Source of the DNA: Armatimonadota bacterium
GTDB taxonomy: Bacteria > Armatimonadota > JAAZEB01
NCBI GenBank assembly: GCA_012512505.1
Contig: JAAZEB010000247.1
Coordinates: 1 to 50,722 of the forward strand
Direction of reading: 5' to 3'
Length of the DNA: 50,722 bases
Positions 1 through 8,882 of the stretch are shown here, piece after piece (positions within the stretch are counted from its first letter, which is position 1; every line of letters starts with the position of its first letter). Position numbers and translations under genes: made by a program. Under the pieces are notes generated by a model, which worked only from the letters and a program-made list of their open reading frames with translations, was not told where the DNA came from and did not search any database.

Positions 1-3000
1 CGGCACGATGGCGATCAGGCGCTTGCCGGTGGGCCCCTCATTCTTCAACACCACCTCGCCGTCGGTGGCAACCGGACCGAAGTCGTGCAGCTTGCCGCCG
101 GCATCGGCGAAGAGGAACTCGGGCGACTGCACGAAGTTCACCCGCCGGCCCTCCACGTCGGTGCTGTACTCCAGGAAGCCCGAAGGATCGCGGGCCACCC
201 AGGCGTAGGGGCCCAGGTCGTAGTCGGTGCCGCCGACTTGCACCTGCCAGCGGTCGCGCGGGTGGTAGTTCACCCACACCTCCAGGCCGTTCTCGTAGCG
301 CACGCGCACCTGCCCGCGCGCGTTCACGCCCCGCGGCAGCGCCTGCGAGATTCCGAGGAACTCCTGCCCGTCCCTGTAGCCGATGTCGCGCACCGGCACC
401 TGCACGTAGCGGCGCTGCAGCGCCTGCATCAGGTAGAAGTAACGGCACGACTGGGCCACGTTGCTGAAGGGGAAGAAGCCGATGTGCCCGTAGGCGATGG
501 TGGCCGCCATGCAGTGGTACTCGTTCTCGCTCCAGTAAGCGGCGGGAAGCATGGAGATGTCCGCCGAGAGCGGGTGGATCTTGCGCAGGTCGAAGTCGAG
601 CAGCAGCGGCTGGCCGGCCGGGTCGGGCAAGCCCATCTGGGCGTAGCTGCCGTCGATCAAGCCCGCGTAGAAGCAGTGGTGAACGCCCTCGGAGAAGCAG
701 GGGCCGCCGTAGGCCTCCCGCTGCAGGCGGAGGATGCGCCCGTAAGCCTCGAAGGTAGTGCGCATCTTCGCCGCGCCGGGATGCCCCGCCTGATAGTCCA
801 CATAGCCCCACGGGGGCACACAGGTGTGCACGTCGCAGTAGGTGGTGTTCACCCCGAACTTGCGCACCTGGGCCGGCGCGTAGTAGGCAGCCATCTCCGC
901 CGCCTTCAGCGGGCGGATGCTGTGGGTGGGCGGCCAGGCGCGGTGCCACTCGCCGTTGGGGAGGCGCGTCACGTTCTCCTCTGCCCACGACTTGCCGAGC
1001 GGCGAGTAGTCGGTGTAGTTGTTGTAGGGACCCACATAGTAGCCGAGTGCCTTCACCGCCGCGTAGTACTCCAGCATCTTGGCATCGCCGCCGACGTCGG
1101 GCGGACCCTCGGTGGTCATCGTGTACTCCTCGGGGCCCTGACCCACATCGCCGCCCTGGGTCCAGCTATCTTCGTGCTGGGTCACCAGCAGCTTGTCGAT
1201 CCCATACTTGCGGTACTCCCGAAGCTGCCTCAGCCATGTATCGAAGCGGTCGGGCGCGATGCCGCCGAGATGGGTGTAGAGGTACTCGCGCAGCACGGCG
1301 GTGAGCGGCGTGAGTGGGTTCGGCAGGTTGGGAAGCACCTCCTCGAAGTGCGGCGAGACGGTGAGGAAGCAACGCTCGTAGAGCGGGTTGCGCGTGCCGT
1401 CGGTCTTCGGGATGTAGTAGGCGCCGCCGGTGTAGGAGACCTCCTGGGGCGAGGTCTCGGCAATGCCGCCGTAGAACTGGGAACACTCGGTGACGTACCA
1501 GTCAATCAGGTGGCTGGCAAACAGGCCCCGGTCGTAAAGGATGCCGGCGCCGCCCTGGCCCATGACGGTGTAGTAAGGCACGCGGAACACCTTGCCGTCC
1601 ACCAGGCCGGTGGCACGGCCCAGGGAGAGCTGCGCCACCTCCGGCTTCTCGCAGCGCCACTCGTGGATGAGAGAGTTGCCCTTGGCCCGCAGCGTCAGGG
1701 TGAACTCCAGGCGCTGCCGCCCCAGCGACCACCGCCAGCGCGTGGTGAGCGTCTCCCCCTCCACCGTCGCCGCGAGCAGCCGGTGCCGAAGGCGGTTATC
1801 GGTGGGCAGAATTAGCTCCTTTCCCACCTGCCACCAGAGGCCGGCACCCTCGGCCGGACGGAAGCTCACCTCACCGCGACGGCAGGTCAGGCCGCTCAAC
1901 GAGCCGGTTTCCGGCACATAGCGGTACTCCAACGGCTCGCCCTCACCGGCGCAGGTGAAGACGTAGGCGTTGCCTTCCTGCCGCAGCGTGTTGCGCACCG
2001 GCGCCAGCACCGAGGGCAGAATGGTGTCGGGGGTGGTGGGGAACGGCAGGCGCTCTGGGATCGGCTGGTAGGTGAGCTTTGGCGCCTCCTCCTGATAGAA
2101 GGCGACCGACTCGAAGTAGAGCACGCGCGGCTCGCGGTTGCCGCAGTTGCGGATCTCGATGCCGGTGAAGGCGGCGGGGAAGTCGAGGCGGCCATCGCGG
2201 TCGCCACCCCAGGCGTGGTGGCTGACATCCTCCGTGGTGTCGGCACCGATCAGCTTGTGCAGCACGCCCCAGAACTTCCAGTTCACCGTGCCGAGGGAGA
2301 CGCGGTGCTCCTCGCCGGTGGCGTCGCGCACGGTGACGGCGATCTCCACTGGGGGAGTGCTGGGGTCGGGCACCCAGGCCCAGTTGTTGCCAAACACCCA
2401 GAGCTGCACGGCGTTGAAAGCGCCCTGGATCGGCACCGGCTGCTGGGGGCGGAGGGCGATCCAGCCGCTGCCATCCGCCGAGGAGTAGGTGAGCCGGGCG
2501 GAGTAGCGCTCGAAGAGCGGCTCCTCCTCAGAGCGCTCCAGCGTCGCCTTCATCCCGCCGTGGCAGTACACCTCCCAGCCGGACAGGTCGGCGAAGGTTA
2601 CCTGCGCCGGGTGGGCGCGCTCGCGGTCGACAAACCCGCGCAGTTTGGGGCGGATGCGCGCCGGCTTCTCCTCGTGCGTTGCCGGCACAACCGTGGGCTT
2701 CAGCTCCGTCACGTGCGTAGCCTCCAGGTCATCAAAGTAAAAGGTAAACGGGCGCGCCAGCCGCGGCTCCGACTCCTGCTGGGCGACGAAGAGGAGCTGC
2801 GAGACGCGCGTCAGGTCGATCCGGCCATCAGCATCTACCGACCAACTCGGCTGCCGGAACTCACGCACCGGCGGGAGGGTGACCGTCTGCCAGCGCTCGC
2901 GGGCATAGACCTCGGCGGGAATGTCGGCCATCCAGTGCGAGTCGCCCCCACCTTGCCGCCCACCCGCTTCAATCAGGATGAGACCCCCGTGCGGCCGCTG

Positions 3001-3303
3001 CGCCCGCCGGCTGCCGTAGATGCGGAAGCGCAGGCGCGACTCCGGAGAAAGGGTGATCCCCTCCAAGTGGGTCATCCAGGAGGCCCGAACCATGTTCTCC
3101 GTTTGCCTCAACATGGTGACGGCCAGCGCCCGCTTCCCGGAGCGCGCCCGCTGGCGCGTGATTGTCACTTCTGGGATCAGACCCTGCTCCGCCCTCCACG
3201 CGTAGGGCCGCCCCTCGAAGTCATCGATCAACACCCAGGATGGTTCCCCGGCGGCGGGCAGCATCAGCGTGAGTATCAGAAGCAGACAGGCAGCAACACG
3301 CAT
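1..3303 (-). CDS. Large secreted glycoside-hydrolase-like protein (3' end outside window)
   Basis: One frame stays open for 1101 codons from ATG at 3303 to the window edge, so the C-terminus is missing. A strong AGGAGGTGAGGAG-type ribosome-binding site precedes the start. Residues 1-17 form a signal peptide (RVAACLLLILTLMLPAAG). Residues 20-500 look like beta-rich carbohydrate-binding or lectin-like modules (LIDDFEGRPYAWRAEQG, FYFDDLEATHV). Residues 600-950 look like a TIM barrel, with YCDVH (Asp824) and CFSEGVHH (Glu872) as possible nucleophile and acid/base. The overall plan recalls GH101-like or DUF5696 proteins, but I cannot assign a family. Likely substrate: a polysaccharide or glycoconjugate outside the cell. 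It is probably transcribed alone; the repeat-rich region lies upstream. Confidence 0.8.
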   Translation of the reverse strand, partial: MRVAACLLLILTLMLPAAGEPSWVLIDDFEGRPYAWRAEQGLIPEVTITRQRARSGKRALAVTMLRQTENMVRASWMTHLEGITLSPESRLRFRIYGSRRAQRPHGGLILIEAGGRQGGGDSHWMADIPAEVYARERWQTVTLPPVREFRQPSWSVDADGRIDLTRVSQLLFVAQQESEPRLARPFTFYFDDLEATHVTELKPTVVPATHEEKPARIRPKLRGFVDRERAHPAQVTFADLSGWEVYCHGGMKATLERSEEEPLFERYSARLTYSSADGSGWIALRPQQPVPIQGAFNAVQLWVFGNNWAWVPDPSTPPVEIAVTVRDATGEEHRVSLGTVNWKFWGVLHKLIGADTTEDVSHHAWGGDRDGRLDFPAAFTGIEIRNCGNREPRVLYFESVAFYQEEAPKLTYQPIPERLPFPTTPDTILPSVLAPVRNTLRQEGNAYVFTCAGEGEPLEYRYVPETGSLSGLTCRRGEVSFRPAEGAGLWWQVGKELILPTDNRLRHRLLAATVEGETLTTRWRWSLGRQRLEFTLTLRAKGNSLIHEWRCEKPEVAQLSLGRATGLVDGKVFRVPYYTVMGQGGAGILYDRGLFASHLIDWYVTECSQFYGGIAETSPQEVSYTGGAYYIPKTDGTRNPLYERCFLTVSPHFEEVLPNLPNPLTPLTAVLREYLYTHLGGIAPDRFDTWLRQLREYRKYGIDKLLVTQHEDSWTQGGDVGQGPEEYTMTTEGPPDVGGDAKMLEYYAAVKALGYYVGPYNNYTDYSPLGKSWAEENVTRLPNGEWHRAWPPTHSIRPLKAAEMAAYYAPAQVRKFGVNTTYCDVHTCVPPWGYVDYQAGHPGAAKMRTTFEAYGRILRLQREAYGGPCFSEGVHHCFYAGLIDGSYAQMGLPDPAGQPLLLDFDLRKIHPLSADISMLPAAYWSENEYHCMAATIAYGHIGFFPFSNVAQSCRYFYLMQALQRRYVQVPVRDIGYRDGQEFLGISQALPRGVNARGQVRVRYENGLEVWVNYHPRDRWQVQVGGTDYDLGPYAWVARDPSGFLEYSTDVEGRRVNFVQSPEFLFADAGGKLHDFGPVATDGEVVLKNEGPTGKRLIAIVP

Positions 3304-3600
3304 CGGCAGAGTTCTCCTCACCTCCTGGGCCGCGCGGCCCGCCTGGCGAGCCGCACCGGACGCGAATGAGGCCGCGGATAGCCGCCAACAAACCGCGCTG
3401 GCGCCCATCCGCGGCCTATCCGGCTGGCCCTCCAGGGCTATTGGTCCGGCGGCCCTGGCCCTTTGGCTTCCTCGTCCTGATGGAGGACACGGGCTAACGT
3501 CCCGTTCTTGCGCCCGTGACAGAACTCCTGCCCCTTGCGGCGGGGGGATGCGTGCCACCCCTGGGCCTGGCGTAGGAGGGGTTTCCGCCCCGACAGCGGC

Positions 3601-3700
3601 TTGGGGTGCCGCGAACCGTGCACGAACCGTAGGGGCGAAGCATTGGCGGGCCAAGCGTACCGCGGCGCAATCGGTCCGACCCGCCAATGCTTCGCCCTAC
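3601..3700 (+). repeat. Dispersed hairpin repeat, copy 1 (flank left of hairpin)
   Basis: A 22-base arm (3629-3650, containing GCGAAGCATTGGCGGG) faces a 21-base arm (3680-3700). They pair perfectly except for one bulged G, around a 29-base loop. The 28 bases before the hairpin contain TGCCGCGAACCG. A second copy of arms, loop and flank occurs at 50574-50675. The element is non-coding and resembles a miniature transposable element or large REP-like hairpin, but no terminal duplication is obvious. Confidence 0.8.
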
Positions 3701-3784
3701 CCCGCCTGGAGATCCACGAACACCCACGGAGGGGCGCTCGGCCCGAGGTAGGAGGGGCCACCGACGCCGAAGGGACGTTACCCC

Positions 3785-3978
3785 TCCGGGTAATTGCCGG
3801 AGTGCCCGAGCCATCGGGCTTCAGAGTTTGAAAGCCGCATCGCTGCGGCGCTCCGTTGCTTTCTCCGGGTGATTGCCAGAGTGCCCGAGCCATCGGGCAT
3901 CGGAGGTTTGGAAGCTGCATCGCTGCGGCGCTCCGTTGCTTTCTCCGGGTGATTGCCGGAGTGCCCGAGCCATCGGGC
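3785..3978. repeat. Tandem repeat, ~80-bp unit, 2.4 copies
   Basis: Units start at 3785, 3864 and 3944 (79 and 80 bp), each beginning TCCGGGT; the third is cut after 35 bases. Every full unit holds two small hairpins: GCCCGA-GCCA-TCGGGC and GCCGCA-TCGC-TGCGGC. In unit 2 the second stem has one C-to-T change that leaves a G-U wobble. A CGGAG/CTCCG pair encloses both hairpins in unit 1, allowing a three-way junction. Confidence 0.85.
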
Positions 3979-4266
3979 TACTGCCAGGCGGCCGCGTCGC
4001 CACGGCACCCCGCTGCTCTACCCGGGAAATGGCCTCTTGCCACTCGTCTCCGGAGTCAGGCCGGCCGCGAAAGGCTATTTCCAGGGCAGGGCATGTGGGT
4101 ATTCCCCTACCGCTCCCTTGGGAAGCCACTTACGAACAAACTAGAGATACTCCTGATTGACACCCTGCCGGGAAGGGCAGACAATGGAAGCGTCAGCGTC
4201 TGGCGCGAGCACGCCGGGCCCCACTTCTGGTGCCAACGGCGAGCACTGTCCAGCAGGAGGCAAACC

Positions 4267-4969
4267 ATGGCAGCTCAGGCTCGGCGGGTGGCCGCGCGCC
4301 TTGCCGCCATCAGCTTCCTGCTGCTTGGGCCGTGCGTGGTGGCGGCCGAGGCGGCAGCGGACACGCCAACCACTCCGCGTCGCGTCTTTGGTCTCCACCG
4401 TCTGCGGTCGTTCAGGGCGTGTGCCTCACCGGAGGACTCCGCGCGGCTCTGTCTCTCCTTCTTGCAGGAGGAGATCGCCAACCCAACGACCAAGACCCGC
4501 GGCTTGGGGAACGGCTTCATCACGCACGAGTATGTCCTGGCGCAGATCGTGCTGGCGGCGGCGCAGGCCTCACCTCAACGTTCTGCACCAGGCTGCCCGC
4601 GGCGCGCGCGCCGGCAGCTACCGGGACTGCATCGGGCTGACGCTCGGCCTGATGGGCGACCGCACCGTGGTGCCATTCCTCATCAACTACGCGGCGGATG
4701 AGACGAATCCGCCCAACCTGCGCGAGCGCGCCATCCGGGCCCTGGGCGAGTGCCCGGACGCGCGGGCGATCCCGGTTTTGGCGACGGCGCTCAGTGACCC
4801 CTACTACGTCTACTTGCAGGACCGCATGGTCTATGTGATCCGGGTCACGGCGAGGTCATCGTTGCTGCGCCTCAAGGCCGCCGGCATCGCTCTCCCCGCC
4901 GATGTCGAACATGCCCTAGCGCAGGTCGTCACCTGGGAGCAATTACCACCGGACGCGGTCATCCCCTGA
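4267..4969 (+). pseudogene. Secreted HEAT-repeat protein gene split by a frameshift
   Basis: ATG 4267 follows AGGAGG (4255-4260) at a good distance and encodes a signal peptide (VAARLAAISFLLLGPCVVAAEA). The frame is sensible up to about 4567 (YVLAQIVLAAAQA). It then becomes nonsense, while the next frame continues the same protein (LNVLHQAARGARAG) to the stop at 4969. One extra base near 4568-4575 explains this. The C-terminal half has HEAT-like units (RERAIRALGECPDARAIPVLATAL). The intact protein would have about 233 residues. Either the gene is broken or the assembly has an indel. It resembles the HEAT protein at 28596-30116 only in repeat type. Function: probably an extracytoplasmic scaffold; not known. 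Confidence 0.7.
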
Positions 4970-5049
4970 CGGAAGCCAGGCACCAACAGAAACCGCGGCG
5001 CGGAGGGGTGCGGGGCACGCGGCACGCCGTGGGGCAGGAGCCCGGCCGC

Positions 5050-7650
5050 CTATGAGATATCGACCAGCGGCAGCTCCACGGTGAAGCGGCTTCCCTTGCC
5101 GATGCCTTCGCTTTCGGCCCACACGCGTCCGCCGTGCCGCTCGACGATCCCCTTCACCAGCGCCAGCCCCAGGCCCAGCCCGGGCGTGGTTCCTTTATCG
5201 GCGGCACCGCCTTGCCGAAACATGTCGAAGACGTAGTCGAGTTCGTCGGGGTCGATGCCGATCCCGGTATCGACGACGGTGATGCAGCCCTTTCGCCCGG
5301 CGGCCGGCGCCGTGCCGCGCTCGCCACACTCCTCCGCCTCCACCCAGACGCGGCCGCCGGCGGGGGTGAACTTGATCGCGTTGGCGAGCAGGTTCATCAC
5401 CACCTGCTGCAGGCGGTCGGCATCCCCGAGCATCAACAGGCCGGGCGCCACGTTCCAGGTGAGGGTAAGACCCGCCTTTGCCGCCTCGGGTACCTGCGCC
5501 TGGGCCGCCACCTCCACCACCTGATCGAGGCGGAGCGGGGCGTGCCGAAGCTGCAGCTTGCCCCGCTGCAGGCGCGAGAGATCCAGCAGGTCGTTGATGA
5601 GCCGGGCCTGCAGCGCTGTGTTGCGCTCCACGATCTCCACCGCCCGCTCGGTGCGGCGGTCTCCGGCACACGACTGGCGCAGGAACCCCACCCCGGCGGT
5701 GATGGCGTTCAGCGGGTTGCGCAGCTCGTGCGAGATGATGGCCACGAACTGGTCTTTCGCCTGGTTGGCCGCCTCGGCGGCCGCCTTCGCCTGCTGGGCC
5801 TCGGCGTAGAGGCGCGCGTTCTCGATCGCCAGGCCGGCACGCCGGCCCAGGTCCTCCGCCAACGCCAGGTCTTCCGCGTCATAGCGGCGGCCCGGCCGGT
5901 CCGAGGCCAGCGACAGCGCCCCCAGCACGTGTCCGCCCACGGCCAGGGGCACGATCATCAGCGAGCGCAGCCCCATCTCGCTCACCAGGCGCCGATGCTC
6001 TTCGTTCTGGGTGATCGCCCGCACCGTCTCCTCGGTGACGTCCGGTACCAGCAGCGAGCGTCCGGTGCGCAGCACTGCCGGCACCCCTTGCGCCTGGGTG
6101 GGGTTGGGAGGATAGCGCCGCAAGGAGTCCGCCAGCCACTGCTTGGCTGGATCGGCGTGCGCCGTCAGCGCCCGGGTGACCGTGCCGTCGGTCTCCACCA
6201 GGTCAACCATGGTGTGGTCGGCCACATCGGGGAGGGCCAGGCGGGCCACGCGGCCGAGGGTATCGCCGTAGTCGAGTGAGGAGGCGAGGACGCGGCTGGC
6301 CTCGACGAGGAAGTGAAGGCGCGCCTCGGCGGACTTCCGCTCGGTAATGTCGCGCACCACGCTGATCAGGGTGCGCACGCCCCCGATGGTGGCTCCCCGA
6401 GAGCTGACTTCCACCGGGAAGGTGGTGCCATCGCGCCGGCGGTGAACCGTCTCGAACAGGATGCCGTGAGCGTCGGCCTGTGCCATCTGTTCCTCGGTGA
6501 GCACTTCGGTGCCGGGCGCGCGCAGCTCATGTACCAGCATGCCGCGCAGCTCGTCGCGGGAGTAGCCGTAGGCCAGGGTCGCGGCATCATTGGCTTCCAG
6601 GATCTGCCCGTTGTCGCGCCGCATAAAGAGGATGATATCGCGGCTGTGCGCGGAGAGGAGCTCGTAGCGGCGCAGCCCTTCCTCCGCCTCCTTCTGGTCG
6701 TGGATATCGGTGGCGGTGCCGTACCAGCGGATGATGTGGCCGGCGGCGTCGCGGGCGGGCACACCCCGGCTCAGGTACCAGCGGTAGGTGCCATCGGCGC
6801 GCCGAACGCGGTGCGCCATCTGATAGGGGGTGCCGGTGCGCACCGCGTGTTCCCAGGCGGCGAGGGTGCGCTGCACGTCGTCGGGATGCAGCACCGGTTC
6901 CCAGATCCAGTTGCCGTCGGCATCCTGCCGGATGCCCTCGAACTCGCACACGCGGTCGTTGTAGTAGTCCACCGTGCCATCCGGGCGGGCGGTCCACACC
7001 AACTGGGGCATCGCGTTCGCCAGTTCGCGAAAACGCTCGTTGCTGCGGTGATCGGCCCTCCGGGTGGCCGCGGTCGCCCGCCGCTCCCGGCGCAGCTCTT
7101 TCCGGGCAACCAGGAGCTGGGCCACCGCCTCTTGCCGCCGTTCCTCGGCGGCCACGCGCGCCGTCGTCTCGATCAAGGTGATCAAGATGCCGGCCGTGCC
7201 GCCGCTATCGGCGCACACGGGGCTGTAGGTGAGGGTGAAGCGGCCCTCCTCGCGGCGGCCGTTGCGCTCCACAACGCGACGCTGATCGGCGCGGCAGATT
7301 GGTTCGCCGGTCGCAAGCAGGCGCGCGTAAAGCAGCTCGTCCTCGGGCCAGGCCTCCGGCCAGCACTCACGCGTCGGCTGGCCCATCGCCCGCGGGTGTC
7401 TGTGGCCGGCAATGGGGAGGTAGCCGTCGTTGTAGATCTGGACGAGCTCCGGCCCCCACAGCAGGAGCATCGGCAGCGGCTGTGCCAGCAGCAGGTTTAC
7501 CAGCGTGCGCAGGGAGTGTGGCCAGGTCGCGCGCGGCCCCAACGGCGTGGAGCTCCAATCGAGGCAGCGAATCCGGTCTGCCGCCTCGCCGCGACCACAC
7601 AGCCACTCTTGCTCCAGAGCGGTGCCTTGCTCCGGGTCCTGTTCCGGCAT
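5050..7650 (-). CDS. Soluble PAS-PAS-PAS-GAF sensor histidine kinase
   Basis: This 866-residue protein has no membrane segment, so it senses cytoplasmic signals. In order: an N-terminal PAS-like module (about 30-165, starting DWSSTPLGP), PAS with PAC (205-330), PAS with PAC (335-455, VVRDITERK), GAF (460-625), HisKA with FVAIISHELRNPLNAI (His641), and HATPase_c with N box (NLLANAIKFT, about 753), G1 (DTGIGID, about 794) and G2 (GLGLGL, about 824). ATG 7650 follows GGAGGATC, and a promoter lies at 7703-7732. No response regulator is adjacent, so its partner is encoded elsewhere. The ligand is unknown; the GAF and PAS domains could bind small molecules, heme or flavin. Confidence 0.93.
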   Translation of the reverse strand: MPEQDPEQGTALEQEWLCGRGEAADRIRCLDWSSTPLGPRATWPHSLRTLVNLLLAQPLPMLLLWGPELVQIYNDGYLPIAGHRHPRAMGQPTRECWPEAWPEDELLYARLLATGEPICRADQRRVVERNGRREEGRFTLTYSPVCADSGGTAGILITLIETTARVAAEERRQEAVAQLLVARKELRRERRATAATRRADHRSNERFRELANAMPQLVWTARPDGTVDYYNDRVCEFEGIRQDADGNWIWEPVLHPDDVQRTLAAWEHAVRTGTPYQMAHRVRRADGTYRWYLSRGVPARDAAGHIIRWYGTATDIHDQKEAEEGLRRYELLSAHSRDIILFMRRDNGQILEANDAATLAYGYSRDELRGMLVHELRAPGTEVLTEEQMAQADAHGILFETVHRRRDGTTFPVEVSSRGATIGGVRTLISVVRDITERKSAEARLHFLVEASRVLASSLDYGDTLGRVARLALPDVADHTMVDLVETDGTVTRALTAHADPAKQWLADSLRRYPPNPTQAQGVPAVLRTGRSLLVPDVTEETVRAITQNEEHRRLVSEMGLRSLMIVPLAVGGHVLGALSLASDRPGRRYDAEDLALAEDLGRRAGLAIENARLYAEAQQAKAAAEAANQAKDQFVAIISHELRNPLNAITAGVGFLRQSCAGDRRTERAVEIVERNTALQARLINDLLDLSRLQRGKLQLRHAPLRLDQVVEVAAQAQVPEAAKAGLTLTWNVAPGLLMLGDADRLQQVVMNLLANAIKFTPAGGRVWVEAEECGERGTAPAAGRKGCITVVDTGIGIDPDELDYVFDMFRQGGAADKGTTPGLGLGLALVKGIVERHGGRVWAESEGIGKGSRFTVELPLVDIS

Positions 7651-7702
7651 CTGCCGATCCTCCAGTCCATATCATTCCCCACGGCGACCGTCGTTCAAGT
7701 CC

Positions 7703-7732
7703 ATTATAGCCGCTTCGCGGCCCGCGGTTCAA
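7703..7732 (-). promoter_or_regulatory. Sigma70-type promoter of the sensor kinase gene
   Basis: On the minus strand TTGAAC (7732-7727) is followed after 18 bases by a perfect TATAAT (7708-7703). Predicted start of transcription is near 7696, leaving a leader of about 46 bases. Confidence 0.7.
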
Positions 7733-7827
7733 GCAGGCAGGGCGCAGACTCGCGCACGACCGGCTATAGGCATCGCCCGGGCGGATCACCAGGGCTGGCT
7801 GCTCCCGCGTTTCGGGGGCTTCGGCCG

Positions 7828-7857
7828 TTGACACCTCGAATGAATGCCTGGTAGAAT
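7828..7857 (+). promoter_or_regulatory. Sigma70-type promoter of the small unknown gene
   Basis: TTGACA (7828-7833) and TAGAAT (7852-7857) are separated by 18 bases, and TGG before the -10 box gives an extended -10. It diverges from the kinase promoter, with about 95 bp between the two -35 boxes. Confidence 0.7.
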
Positions 7858-7895
7858 ACCGGCAGAAGGGACCAAGCGGGCGCCACCCACCAGTG

Positions 7896-8189
7896 ATGCA
7901 ATGTTACGATAAACTACAATTGTTGGATCGCTATACCGCGGCCCTTTACGCTGCATTCCGGGCGATGCTAGCCGGCAGGCCGGACTGCACTTACCACAGC
8001 TACCGTGCCATGGCGGACCTGTGTCGTCAACTCTTGCACGAGGCCGGCTACTCCCGCGAGGCGATCACCGCGGCACGCCAACGTGCTGATGAAGCCTACC
8101 GCGATCTGATCAACGTGGGAGCCACAGAACGCACCCGCTGCCTCGATGCCCTCGTGGTCGACCTCCTCTGCCTTGGCCCCGACGCCTGA
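7896..8189 (+). CDS. Small protein of unknown function (97 aa)
   Basis: I do not recognise the family. The protein is probably all-helical and soluble (LLDRYTAALYAAFRAMLAGR, YREAITAARQRADEAYRDL), with four cysteines and no signal peptide. A good promoter (7828-7857) and a downstream hairpin terminator (8192-8220) show it is a separate transcription unit, which supports it as a real gene. The start could be GTG 7893 or ATG 7896; no clear ribosome-binding site precedes either, so translation may be weak. It is divergent from the kinase gene and might share its regulation. Confidence 0.65.
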   Translation: MQCYDKLQLLDRYTAALYAAFRAMLAGRPDCTYHSYRAMADLCRQLLHEAGYSREAITAARQRADEAYRDLINVGATERTRCLDALVVDLLCLGPDA

Positions 8190-8191
8190 TT

Positions 8192-8220
8192 GCCGGCCCG
8201 CCGGATGCCCTCCGGCCGGC
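8192..8220 (+). terminator. Hairpin terminator after the small gene
   Basis: GCCGGCC (8192-8198) pairs with GGCCGGC (8214-8220), and the inner CCGGA/TCCGG with loop TGCCC gives an alternative stem. It begins three bases after the stop codon. There is no T-tract. Confidence 0.55.
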
Positions 8221-8346
8221 CCGGGAACCTTCTGGCGCCGCCCATCATCCTAAGCCTGGTTGTGAATCATTGCGGAGTGACCGCCCGCCCGGAAGCCGCG
8301 GCGGGCGCCATTCCGGGAGAGGGGCGCTGAAATCGTACCGAACGCC

Positions 8347-8661
8347 TTGCCGCAGCCGCTGTCGGTAGAGATCCGGCGCAGTGGATCGACGATCCACGTG
8401 GAGCTGGCGGGCACTCTTGATGCCGAAGGCGCCGCGCGCGTGCGCGCGCACTTGAAGCCGGCCCTCAAGGATAGTCCGGACCGGGTGGTGCTCAACCTGC
8501 AGGCGGTGGCATACGTCGACCAGTCCGGCATCGATGCCCTGGTGCATGCCGGGCGCGTGGCGCAGCGGTTGGGTGGCCGCCTGGTCCTGGACCAGTGCCC
8601 GGAGCAAGTGTCACGCCTGCTGACGGCACTGGGCCACGACCGTCTCCTGGCACGTTCATAG
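8347..8661 (+). CDS. STAS-domain protein, anti-sigma-factor-antagonist type
   Basis: The 104-residue protein is a single STAS domain. It shows the usual beta-alpha order (VELAGTLDAEGAARVRAHL, DRVVLNLQAVAYVDQSGIDALVHAGR). Ser60 in VDQSG is at the site phosphorylated in SpoIIAA-type antagonists, so partner switching with an anti-sigma kinase is plausible. No such kinase or sigma factor is next to it. The only usual start codon in frame is TTG 8347: a TGA at 8278-8280 closes the frame upstream. The purine-rich GAGAGGGG lies about 22 bases before it, further than usual, so the start is uncertain. A strong hairpin (8687-8715) follows. Confidence 0.85.
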   Translation: MPQPLSVEIRRSGSTIHVELAGTLDAEGAARVRAHLKPALKDSPDRVVLNLQAVAYVDQSGIDALVHAGRVAQRLGGRLVLDQCPEQVSRLLTALGHDRLLARS

Positions 8662-8686
8662 CTTCGCCGCGCGGCGCGGTGCCAGT

Positions 8687-8715
8687 TCGGCGCCGGCTGC
8701 TGGGGCCGGCGCCGA
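8687..8715 (+). terminator. Strong hairpin after the STAS gene
   Basis: A perfect 11-bp stem (8687-8697 with 8705-8715) surrounds a 7-base loop, TGCTGGG. It lies directly before the next promoter's -35 box and so could separate the two units. Confidence 0.6.
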
Positions 8716-8716
8716 G

Positions 8717-8746
8717 TTGACCCACTTTCCGCCGGTAAGATATAAT
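8717..8746 (+). promoter_or_regulatory. Sigma70-type promoter of the secreted TPR gene
   Basis: TTGACC (8717-8722) is followed by 18 bases and a perfect TATAAT (8741-8746). Transcription should start near 8753, giving a leader of about 130 bases. Confidence 0.8.
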
Positions 8747-8752
8747 GACGCC

Positions 8753-8882
8753 GGCTCCCCAGTAGCCGCGGGGATCACAGGTCGCGCGCTGGCGCGGCGA
8801 ATCCCGGGCACCGCGAATGCCCATGCGCGGTAGACAACCCACTGATGGTTTCCTGACCAGCACCCGAAAGGCACAACGCACC
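8753..8882 (+). promoter_or_regulatory. Long structured leader of the TPR gene
   Basis: GGGGATCAC (8770-8778) and GCGAATCCCGG (8797-8807) can pair through GGGAT/ATCCC around a CGCGC/GCGCG hairpin. Next come two stems that exclude each other: GGGCA/TGCCC and ACCGCG/CGCGGT (8810-8834 area). The same two boxes in the same order occur in the leader at 24815-25037. It is not a match to any riboswitch class I can name with confidence. Confidence 0.35.

Larger units (their letters stand above)
3304..4266. other. Gene-free region rich in repeats and inverted repeats
   Basis: No convincing gene lies in these 963 bases; the open frames present are translations of repeats. The stretch lies between divergent genes. 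It holds a perfect 11-bp inverted repeat (3369-3379 with 3407-3417), a 7-bp one (3488-3494 with 3512-3518), a long hairpin with a flank shared with the right end of the window (3601-3700), and a tandem repeat of about 80 bp (3785-3978). Promoters for the flanking genes must lie here, but no clear -35/-10 pair stands out. Confidence 0.75.

Noticed and set aside
85-1815. Long open frame on the plus strand opposite the secreted glycosidase-like gene
   Set aside because: The minus strand gives a coherent protein with signal peptide and ribosome-binding site; the plus frame is rich in Ala, Arg, Val and His runs and shows no fold or start site.
3785-3978. Possible CRISPR array
   Set aside because: The units repeat over their whole length without unique spacers, and no cas genes are in the window.
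3856-4701. Reading the HEAT gene as one longer protein from 3856
   Set aside because: The upstream part translates the tandem repeat; the ribosome-binding site and signal peptide support the start at 4267.
6313-7854. Open frame of over 500 codons opposite the soluble sensor kinase
   Set aside because: Shadow of the kinase gene, which has complete PAS, GAF, HisKA and HATPase motifs and its own promoter.
8840-8875. Fluoride-riboswitch-like CTGATGG in the TPR leader
   Set aside because: The 5' half needed for the fluoride fold is not present, and the gene is not a fluoride exporter.
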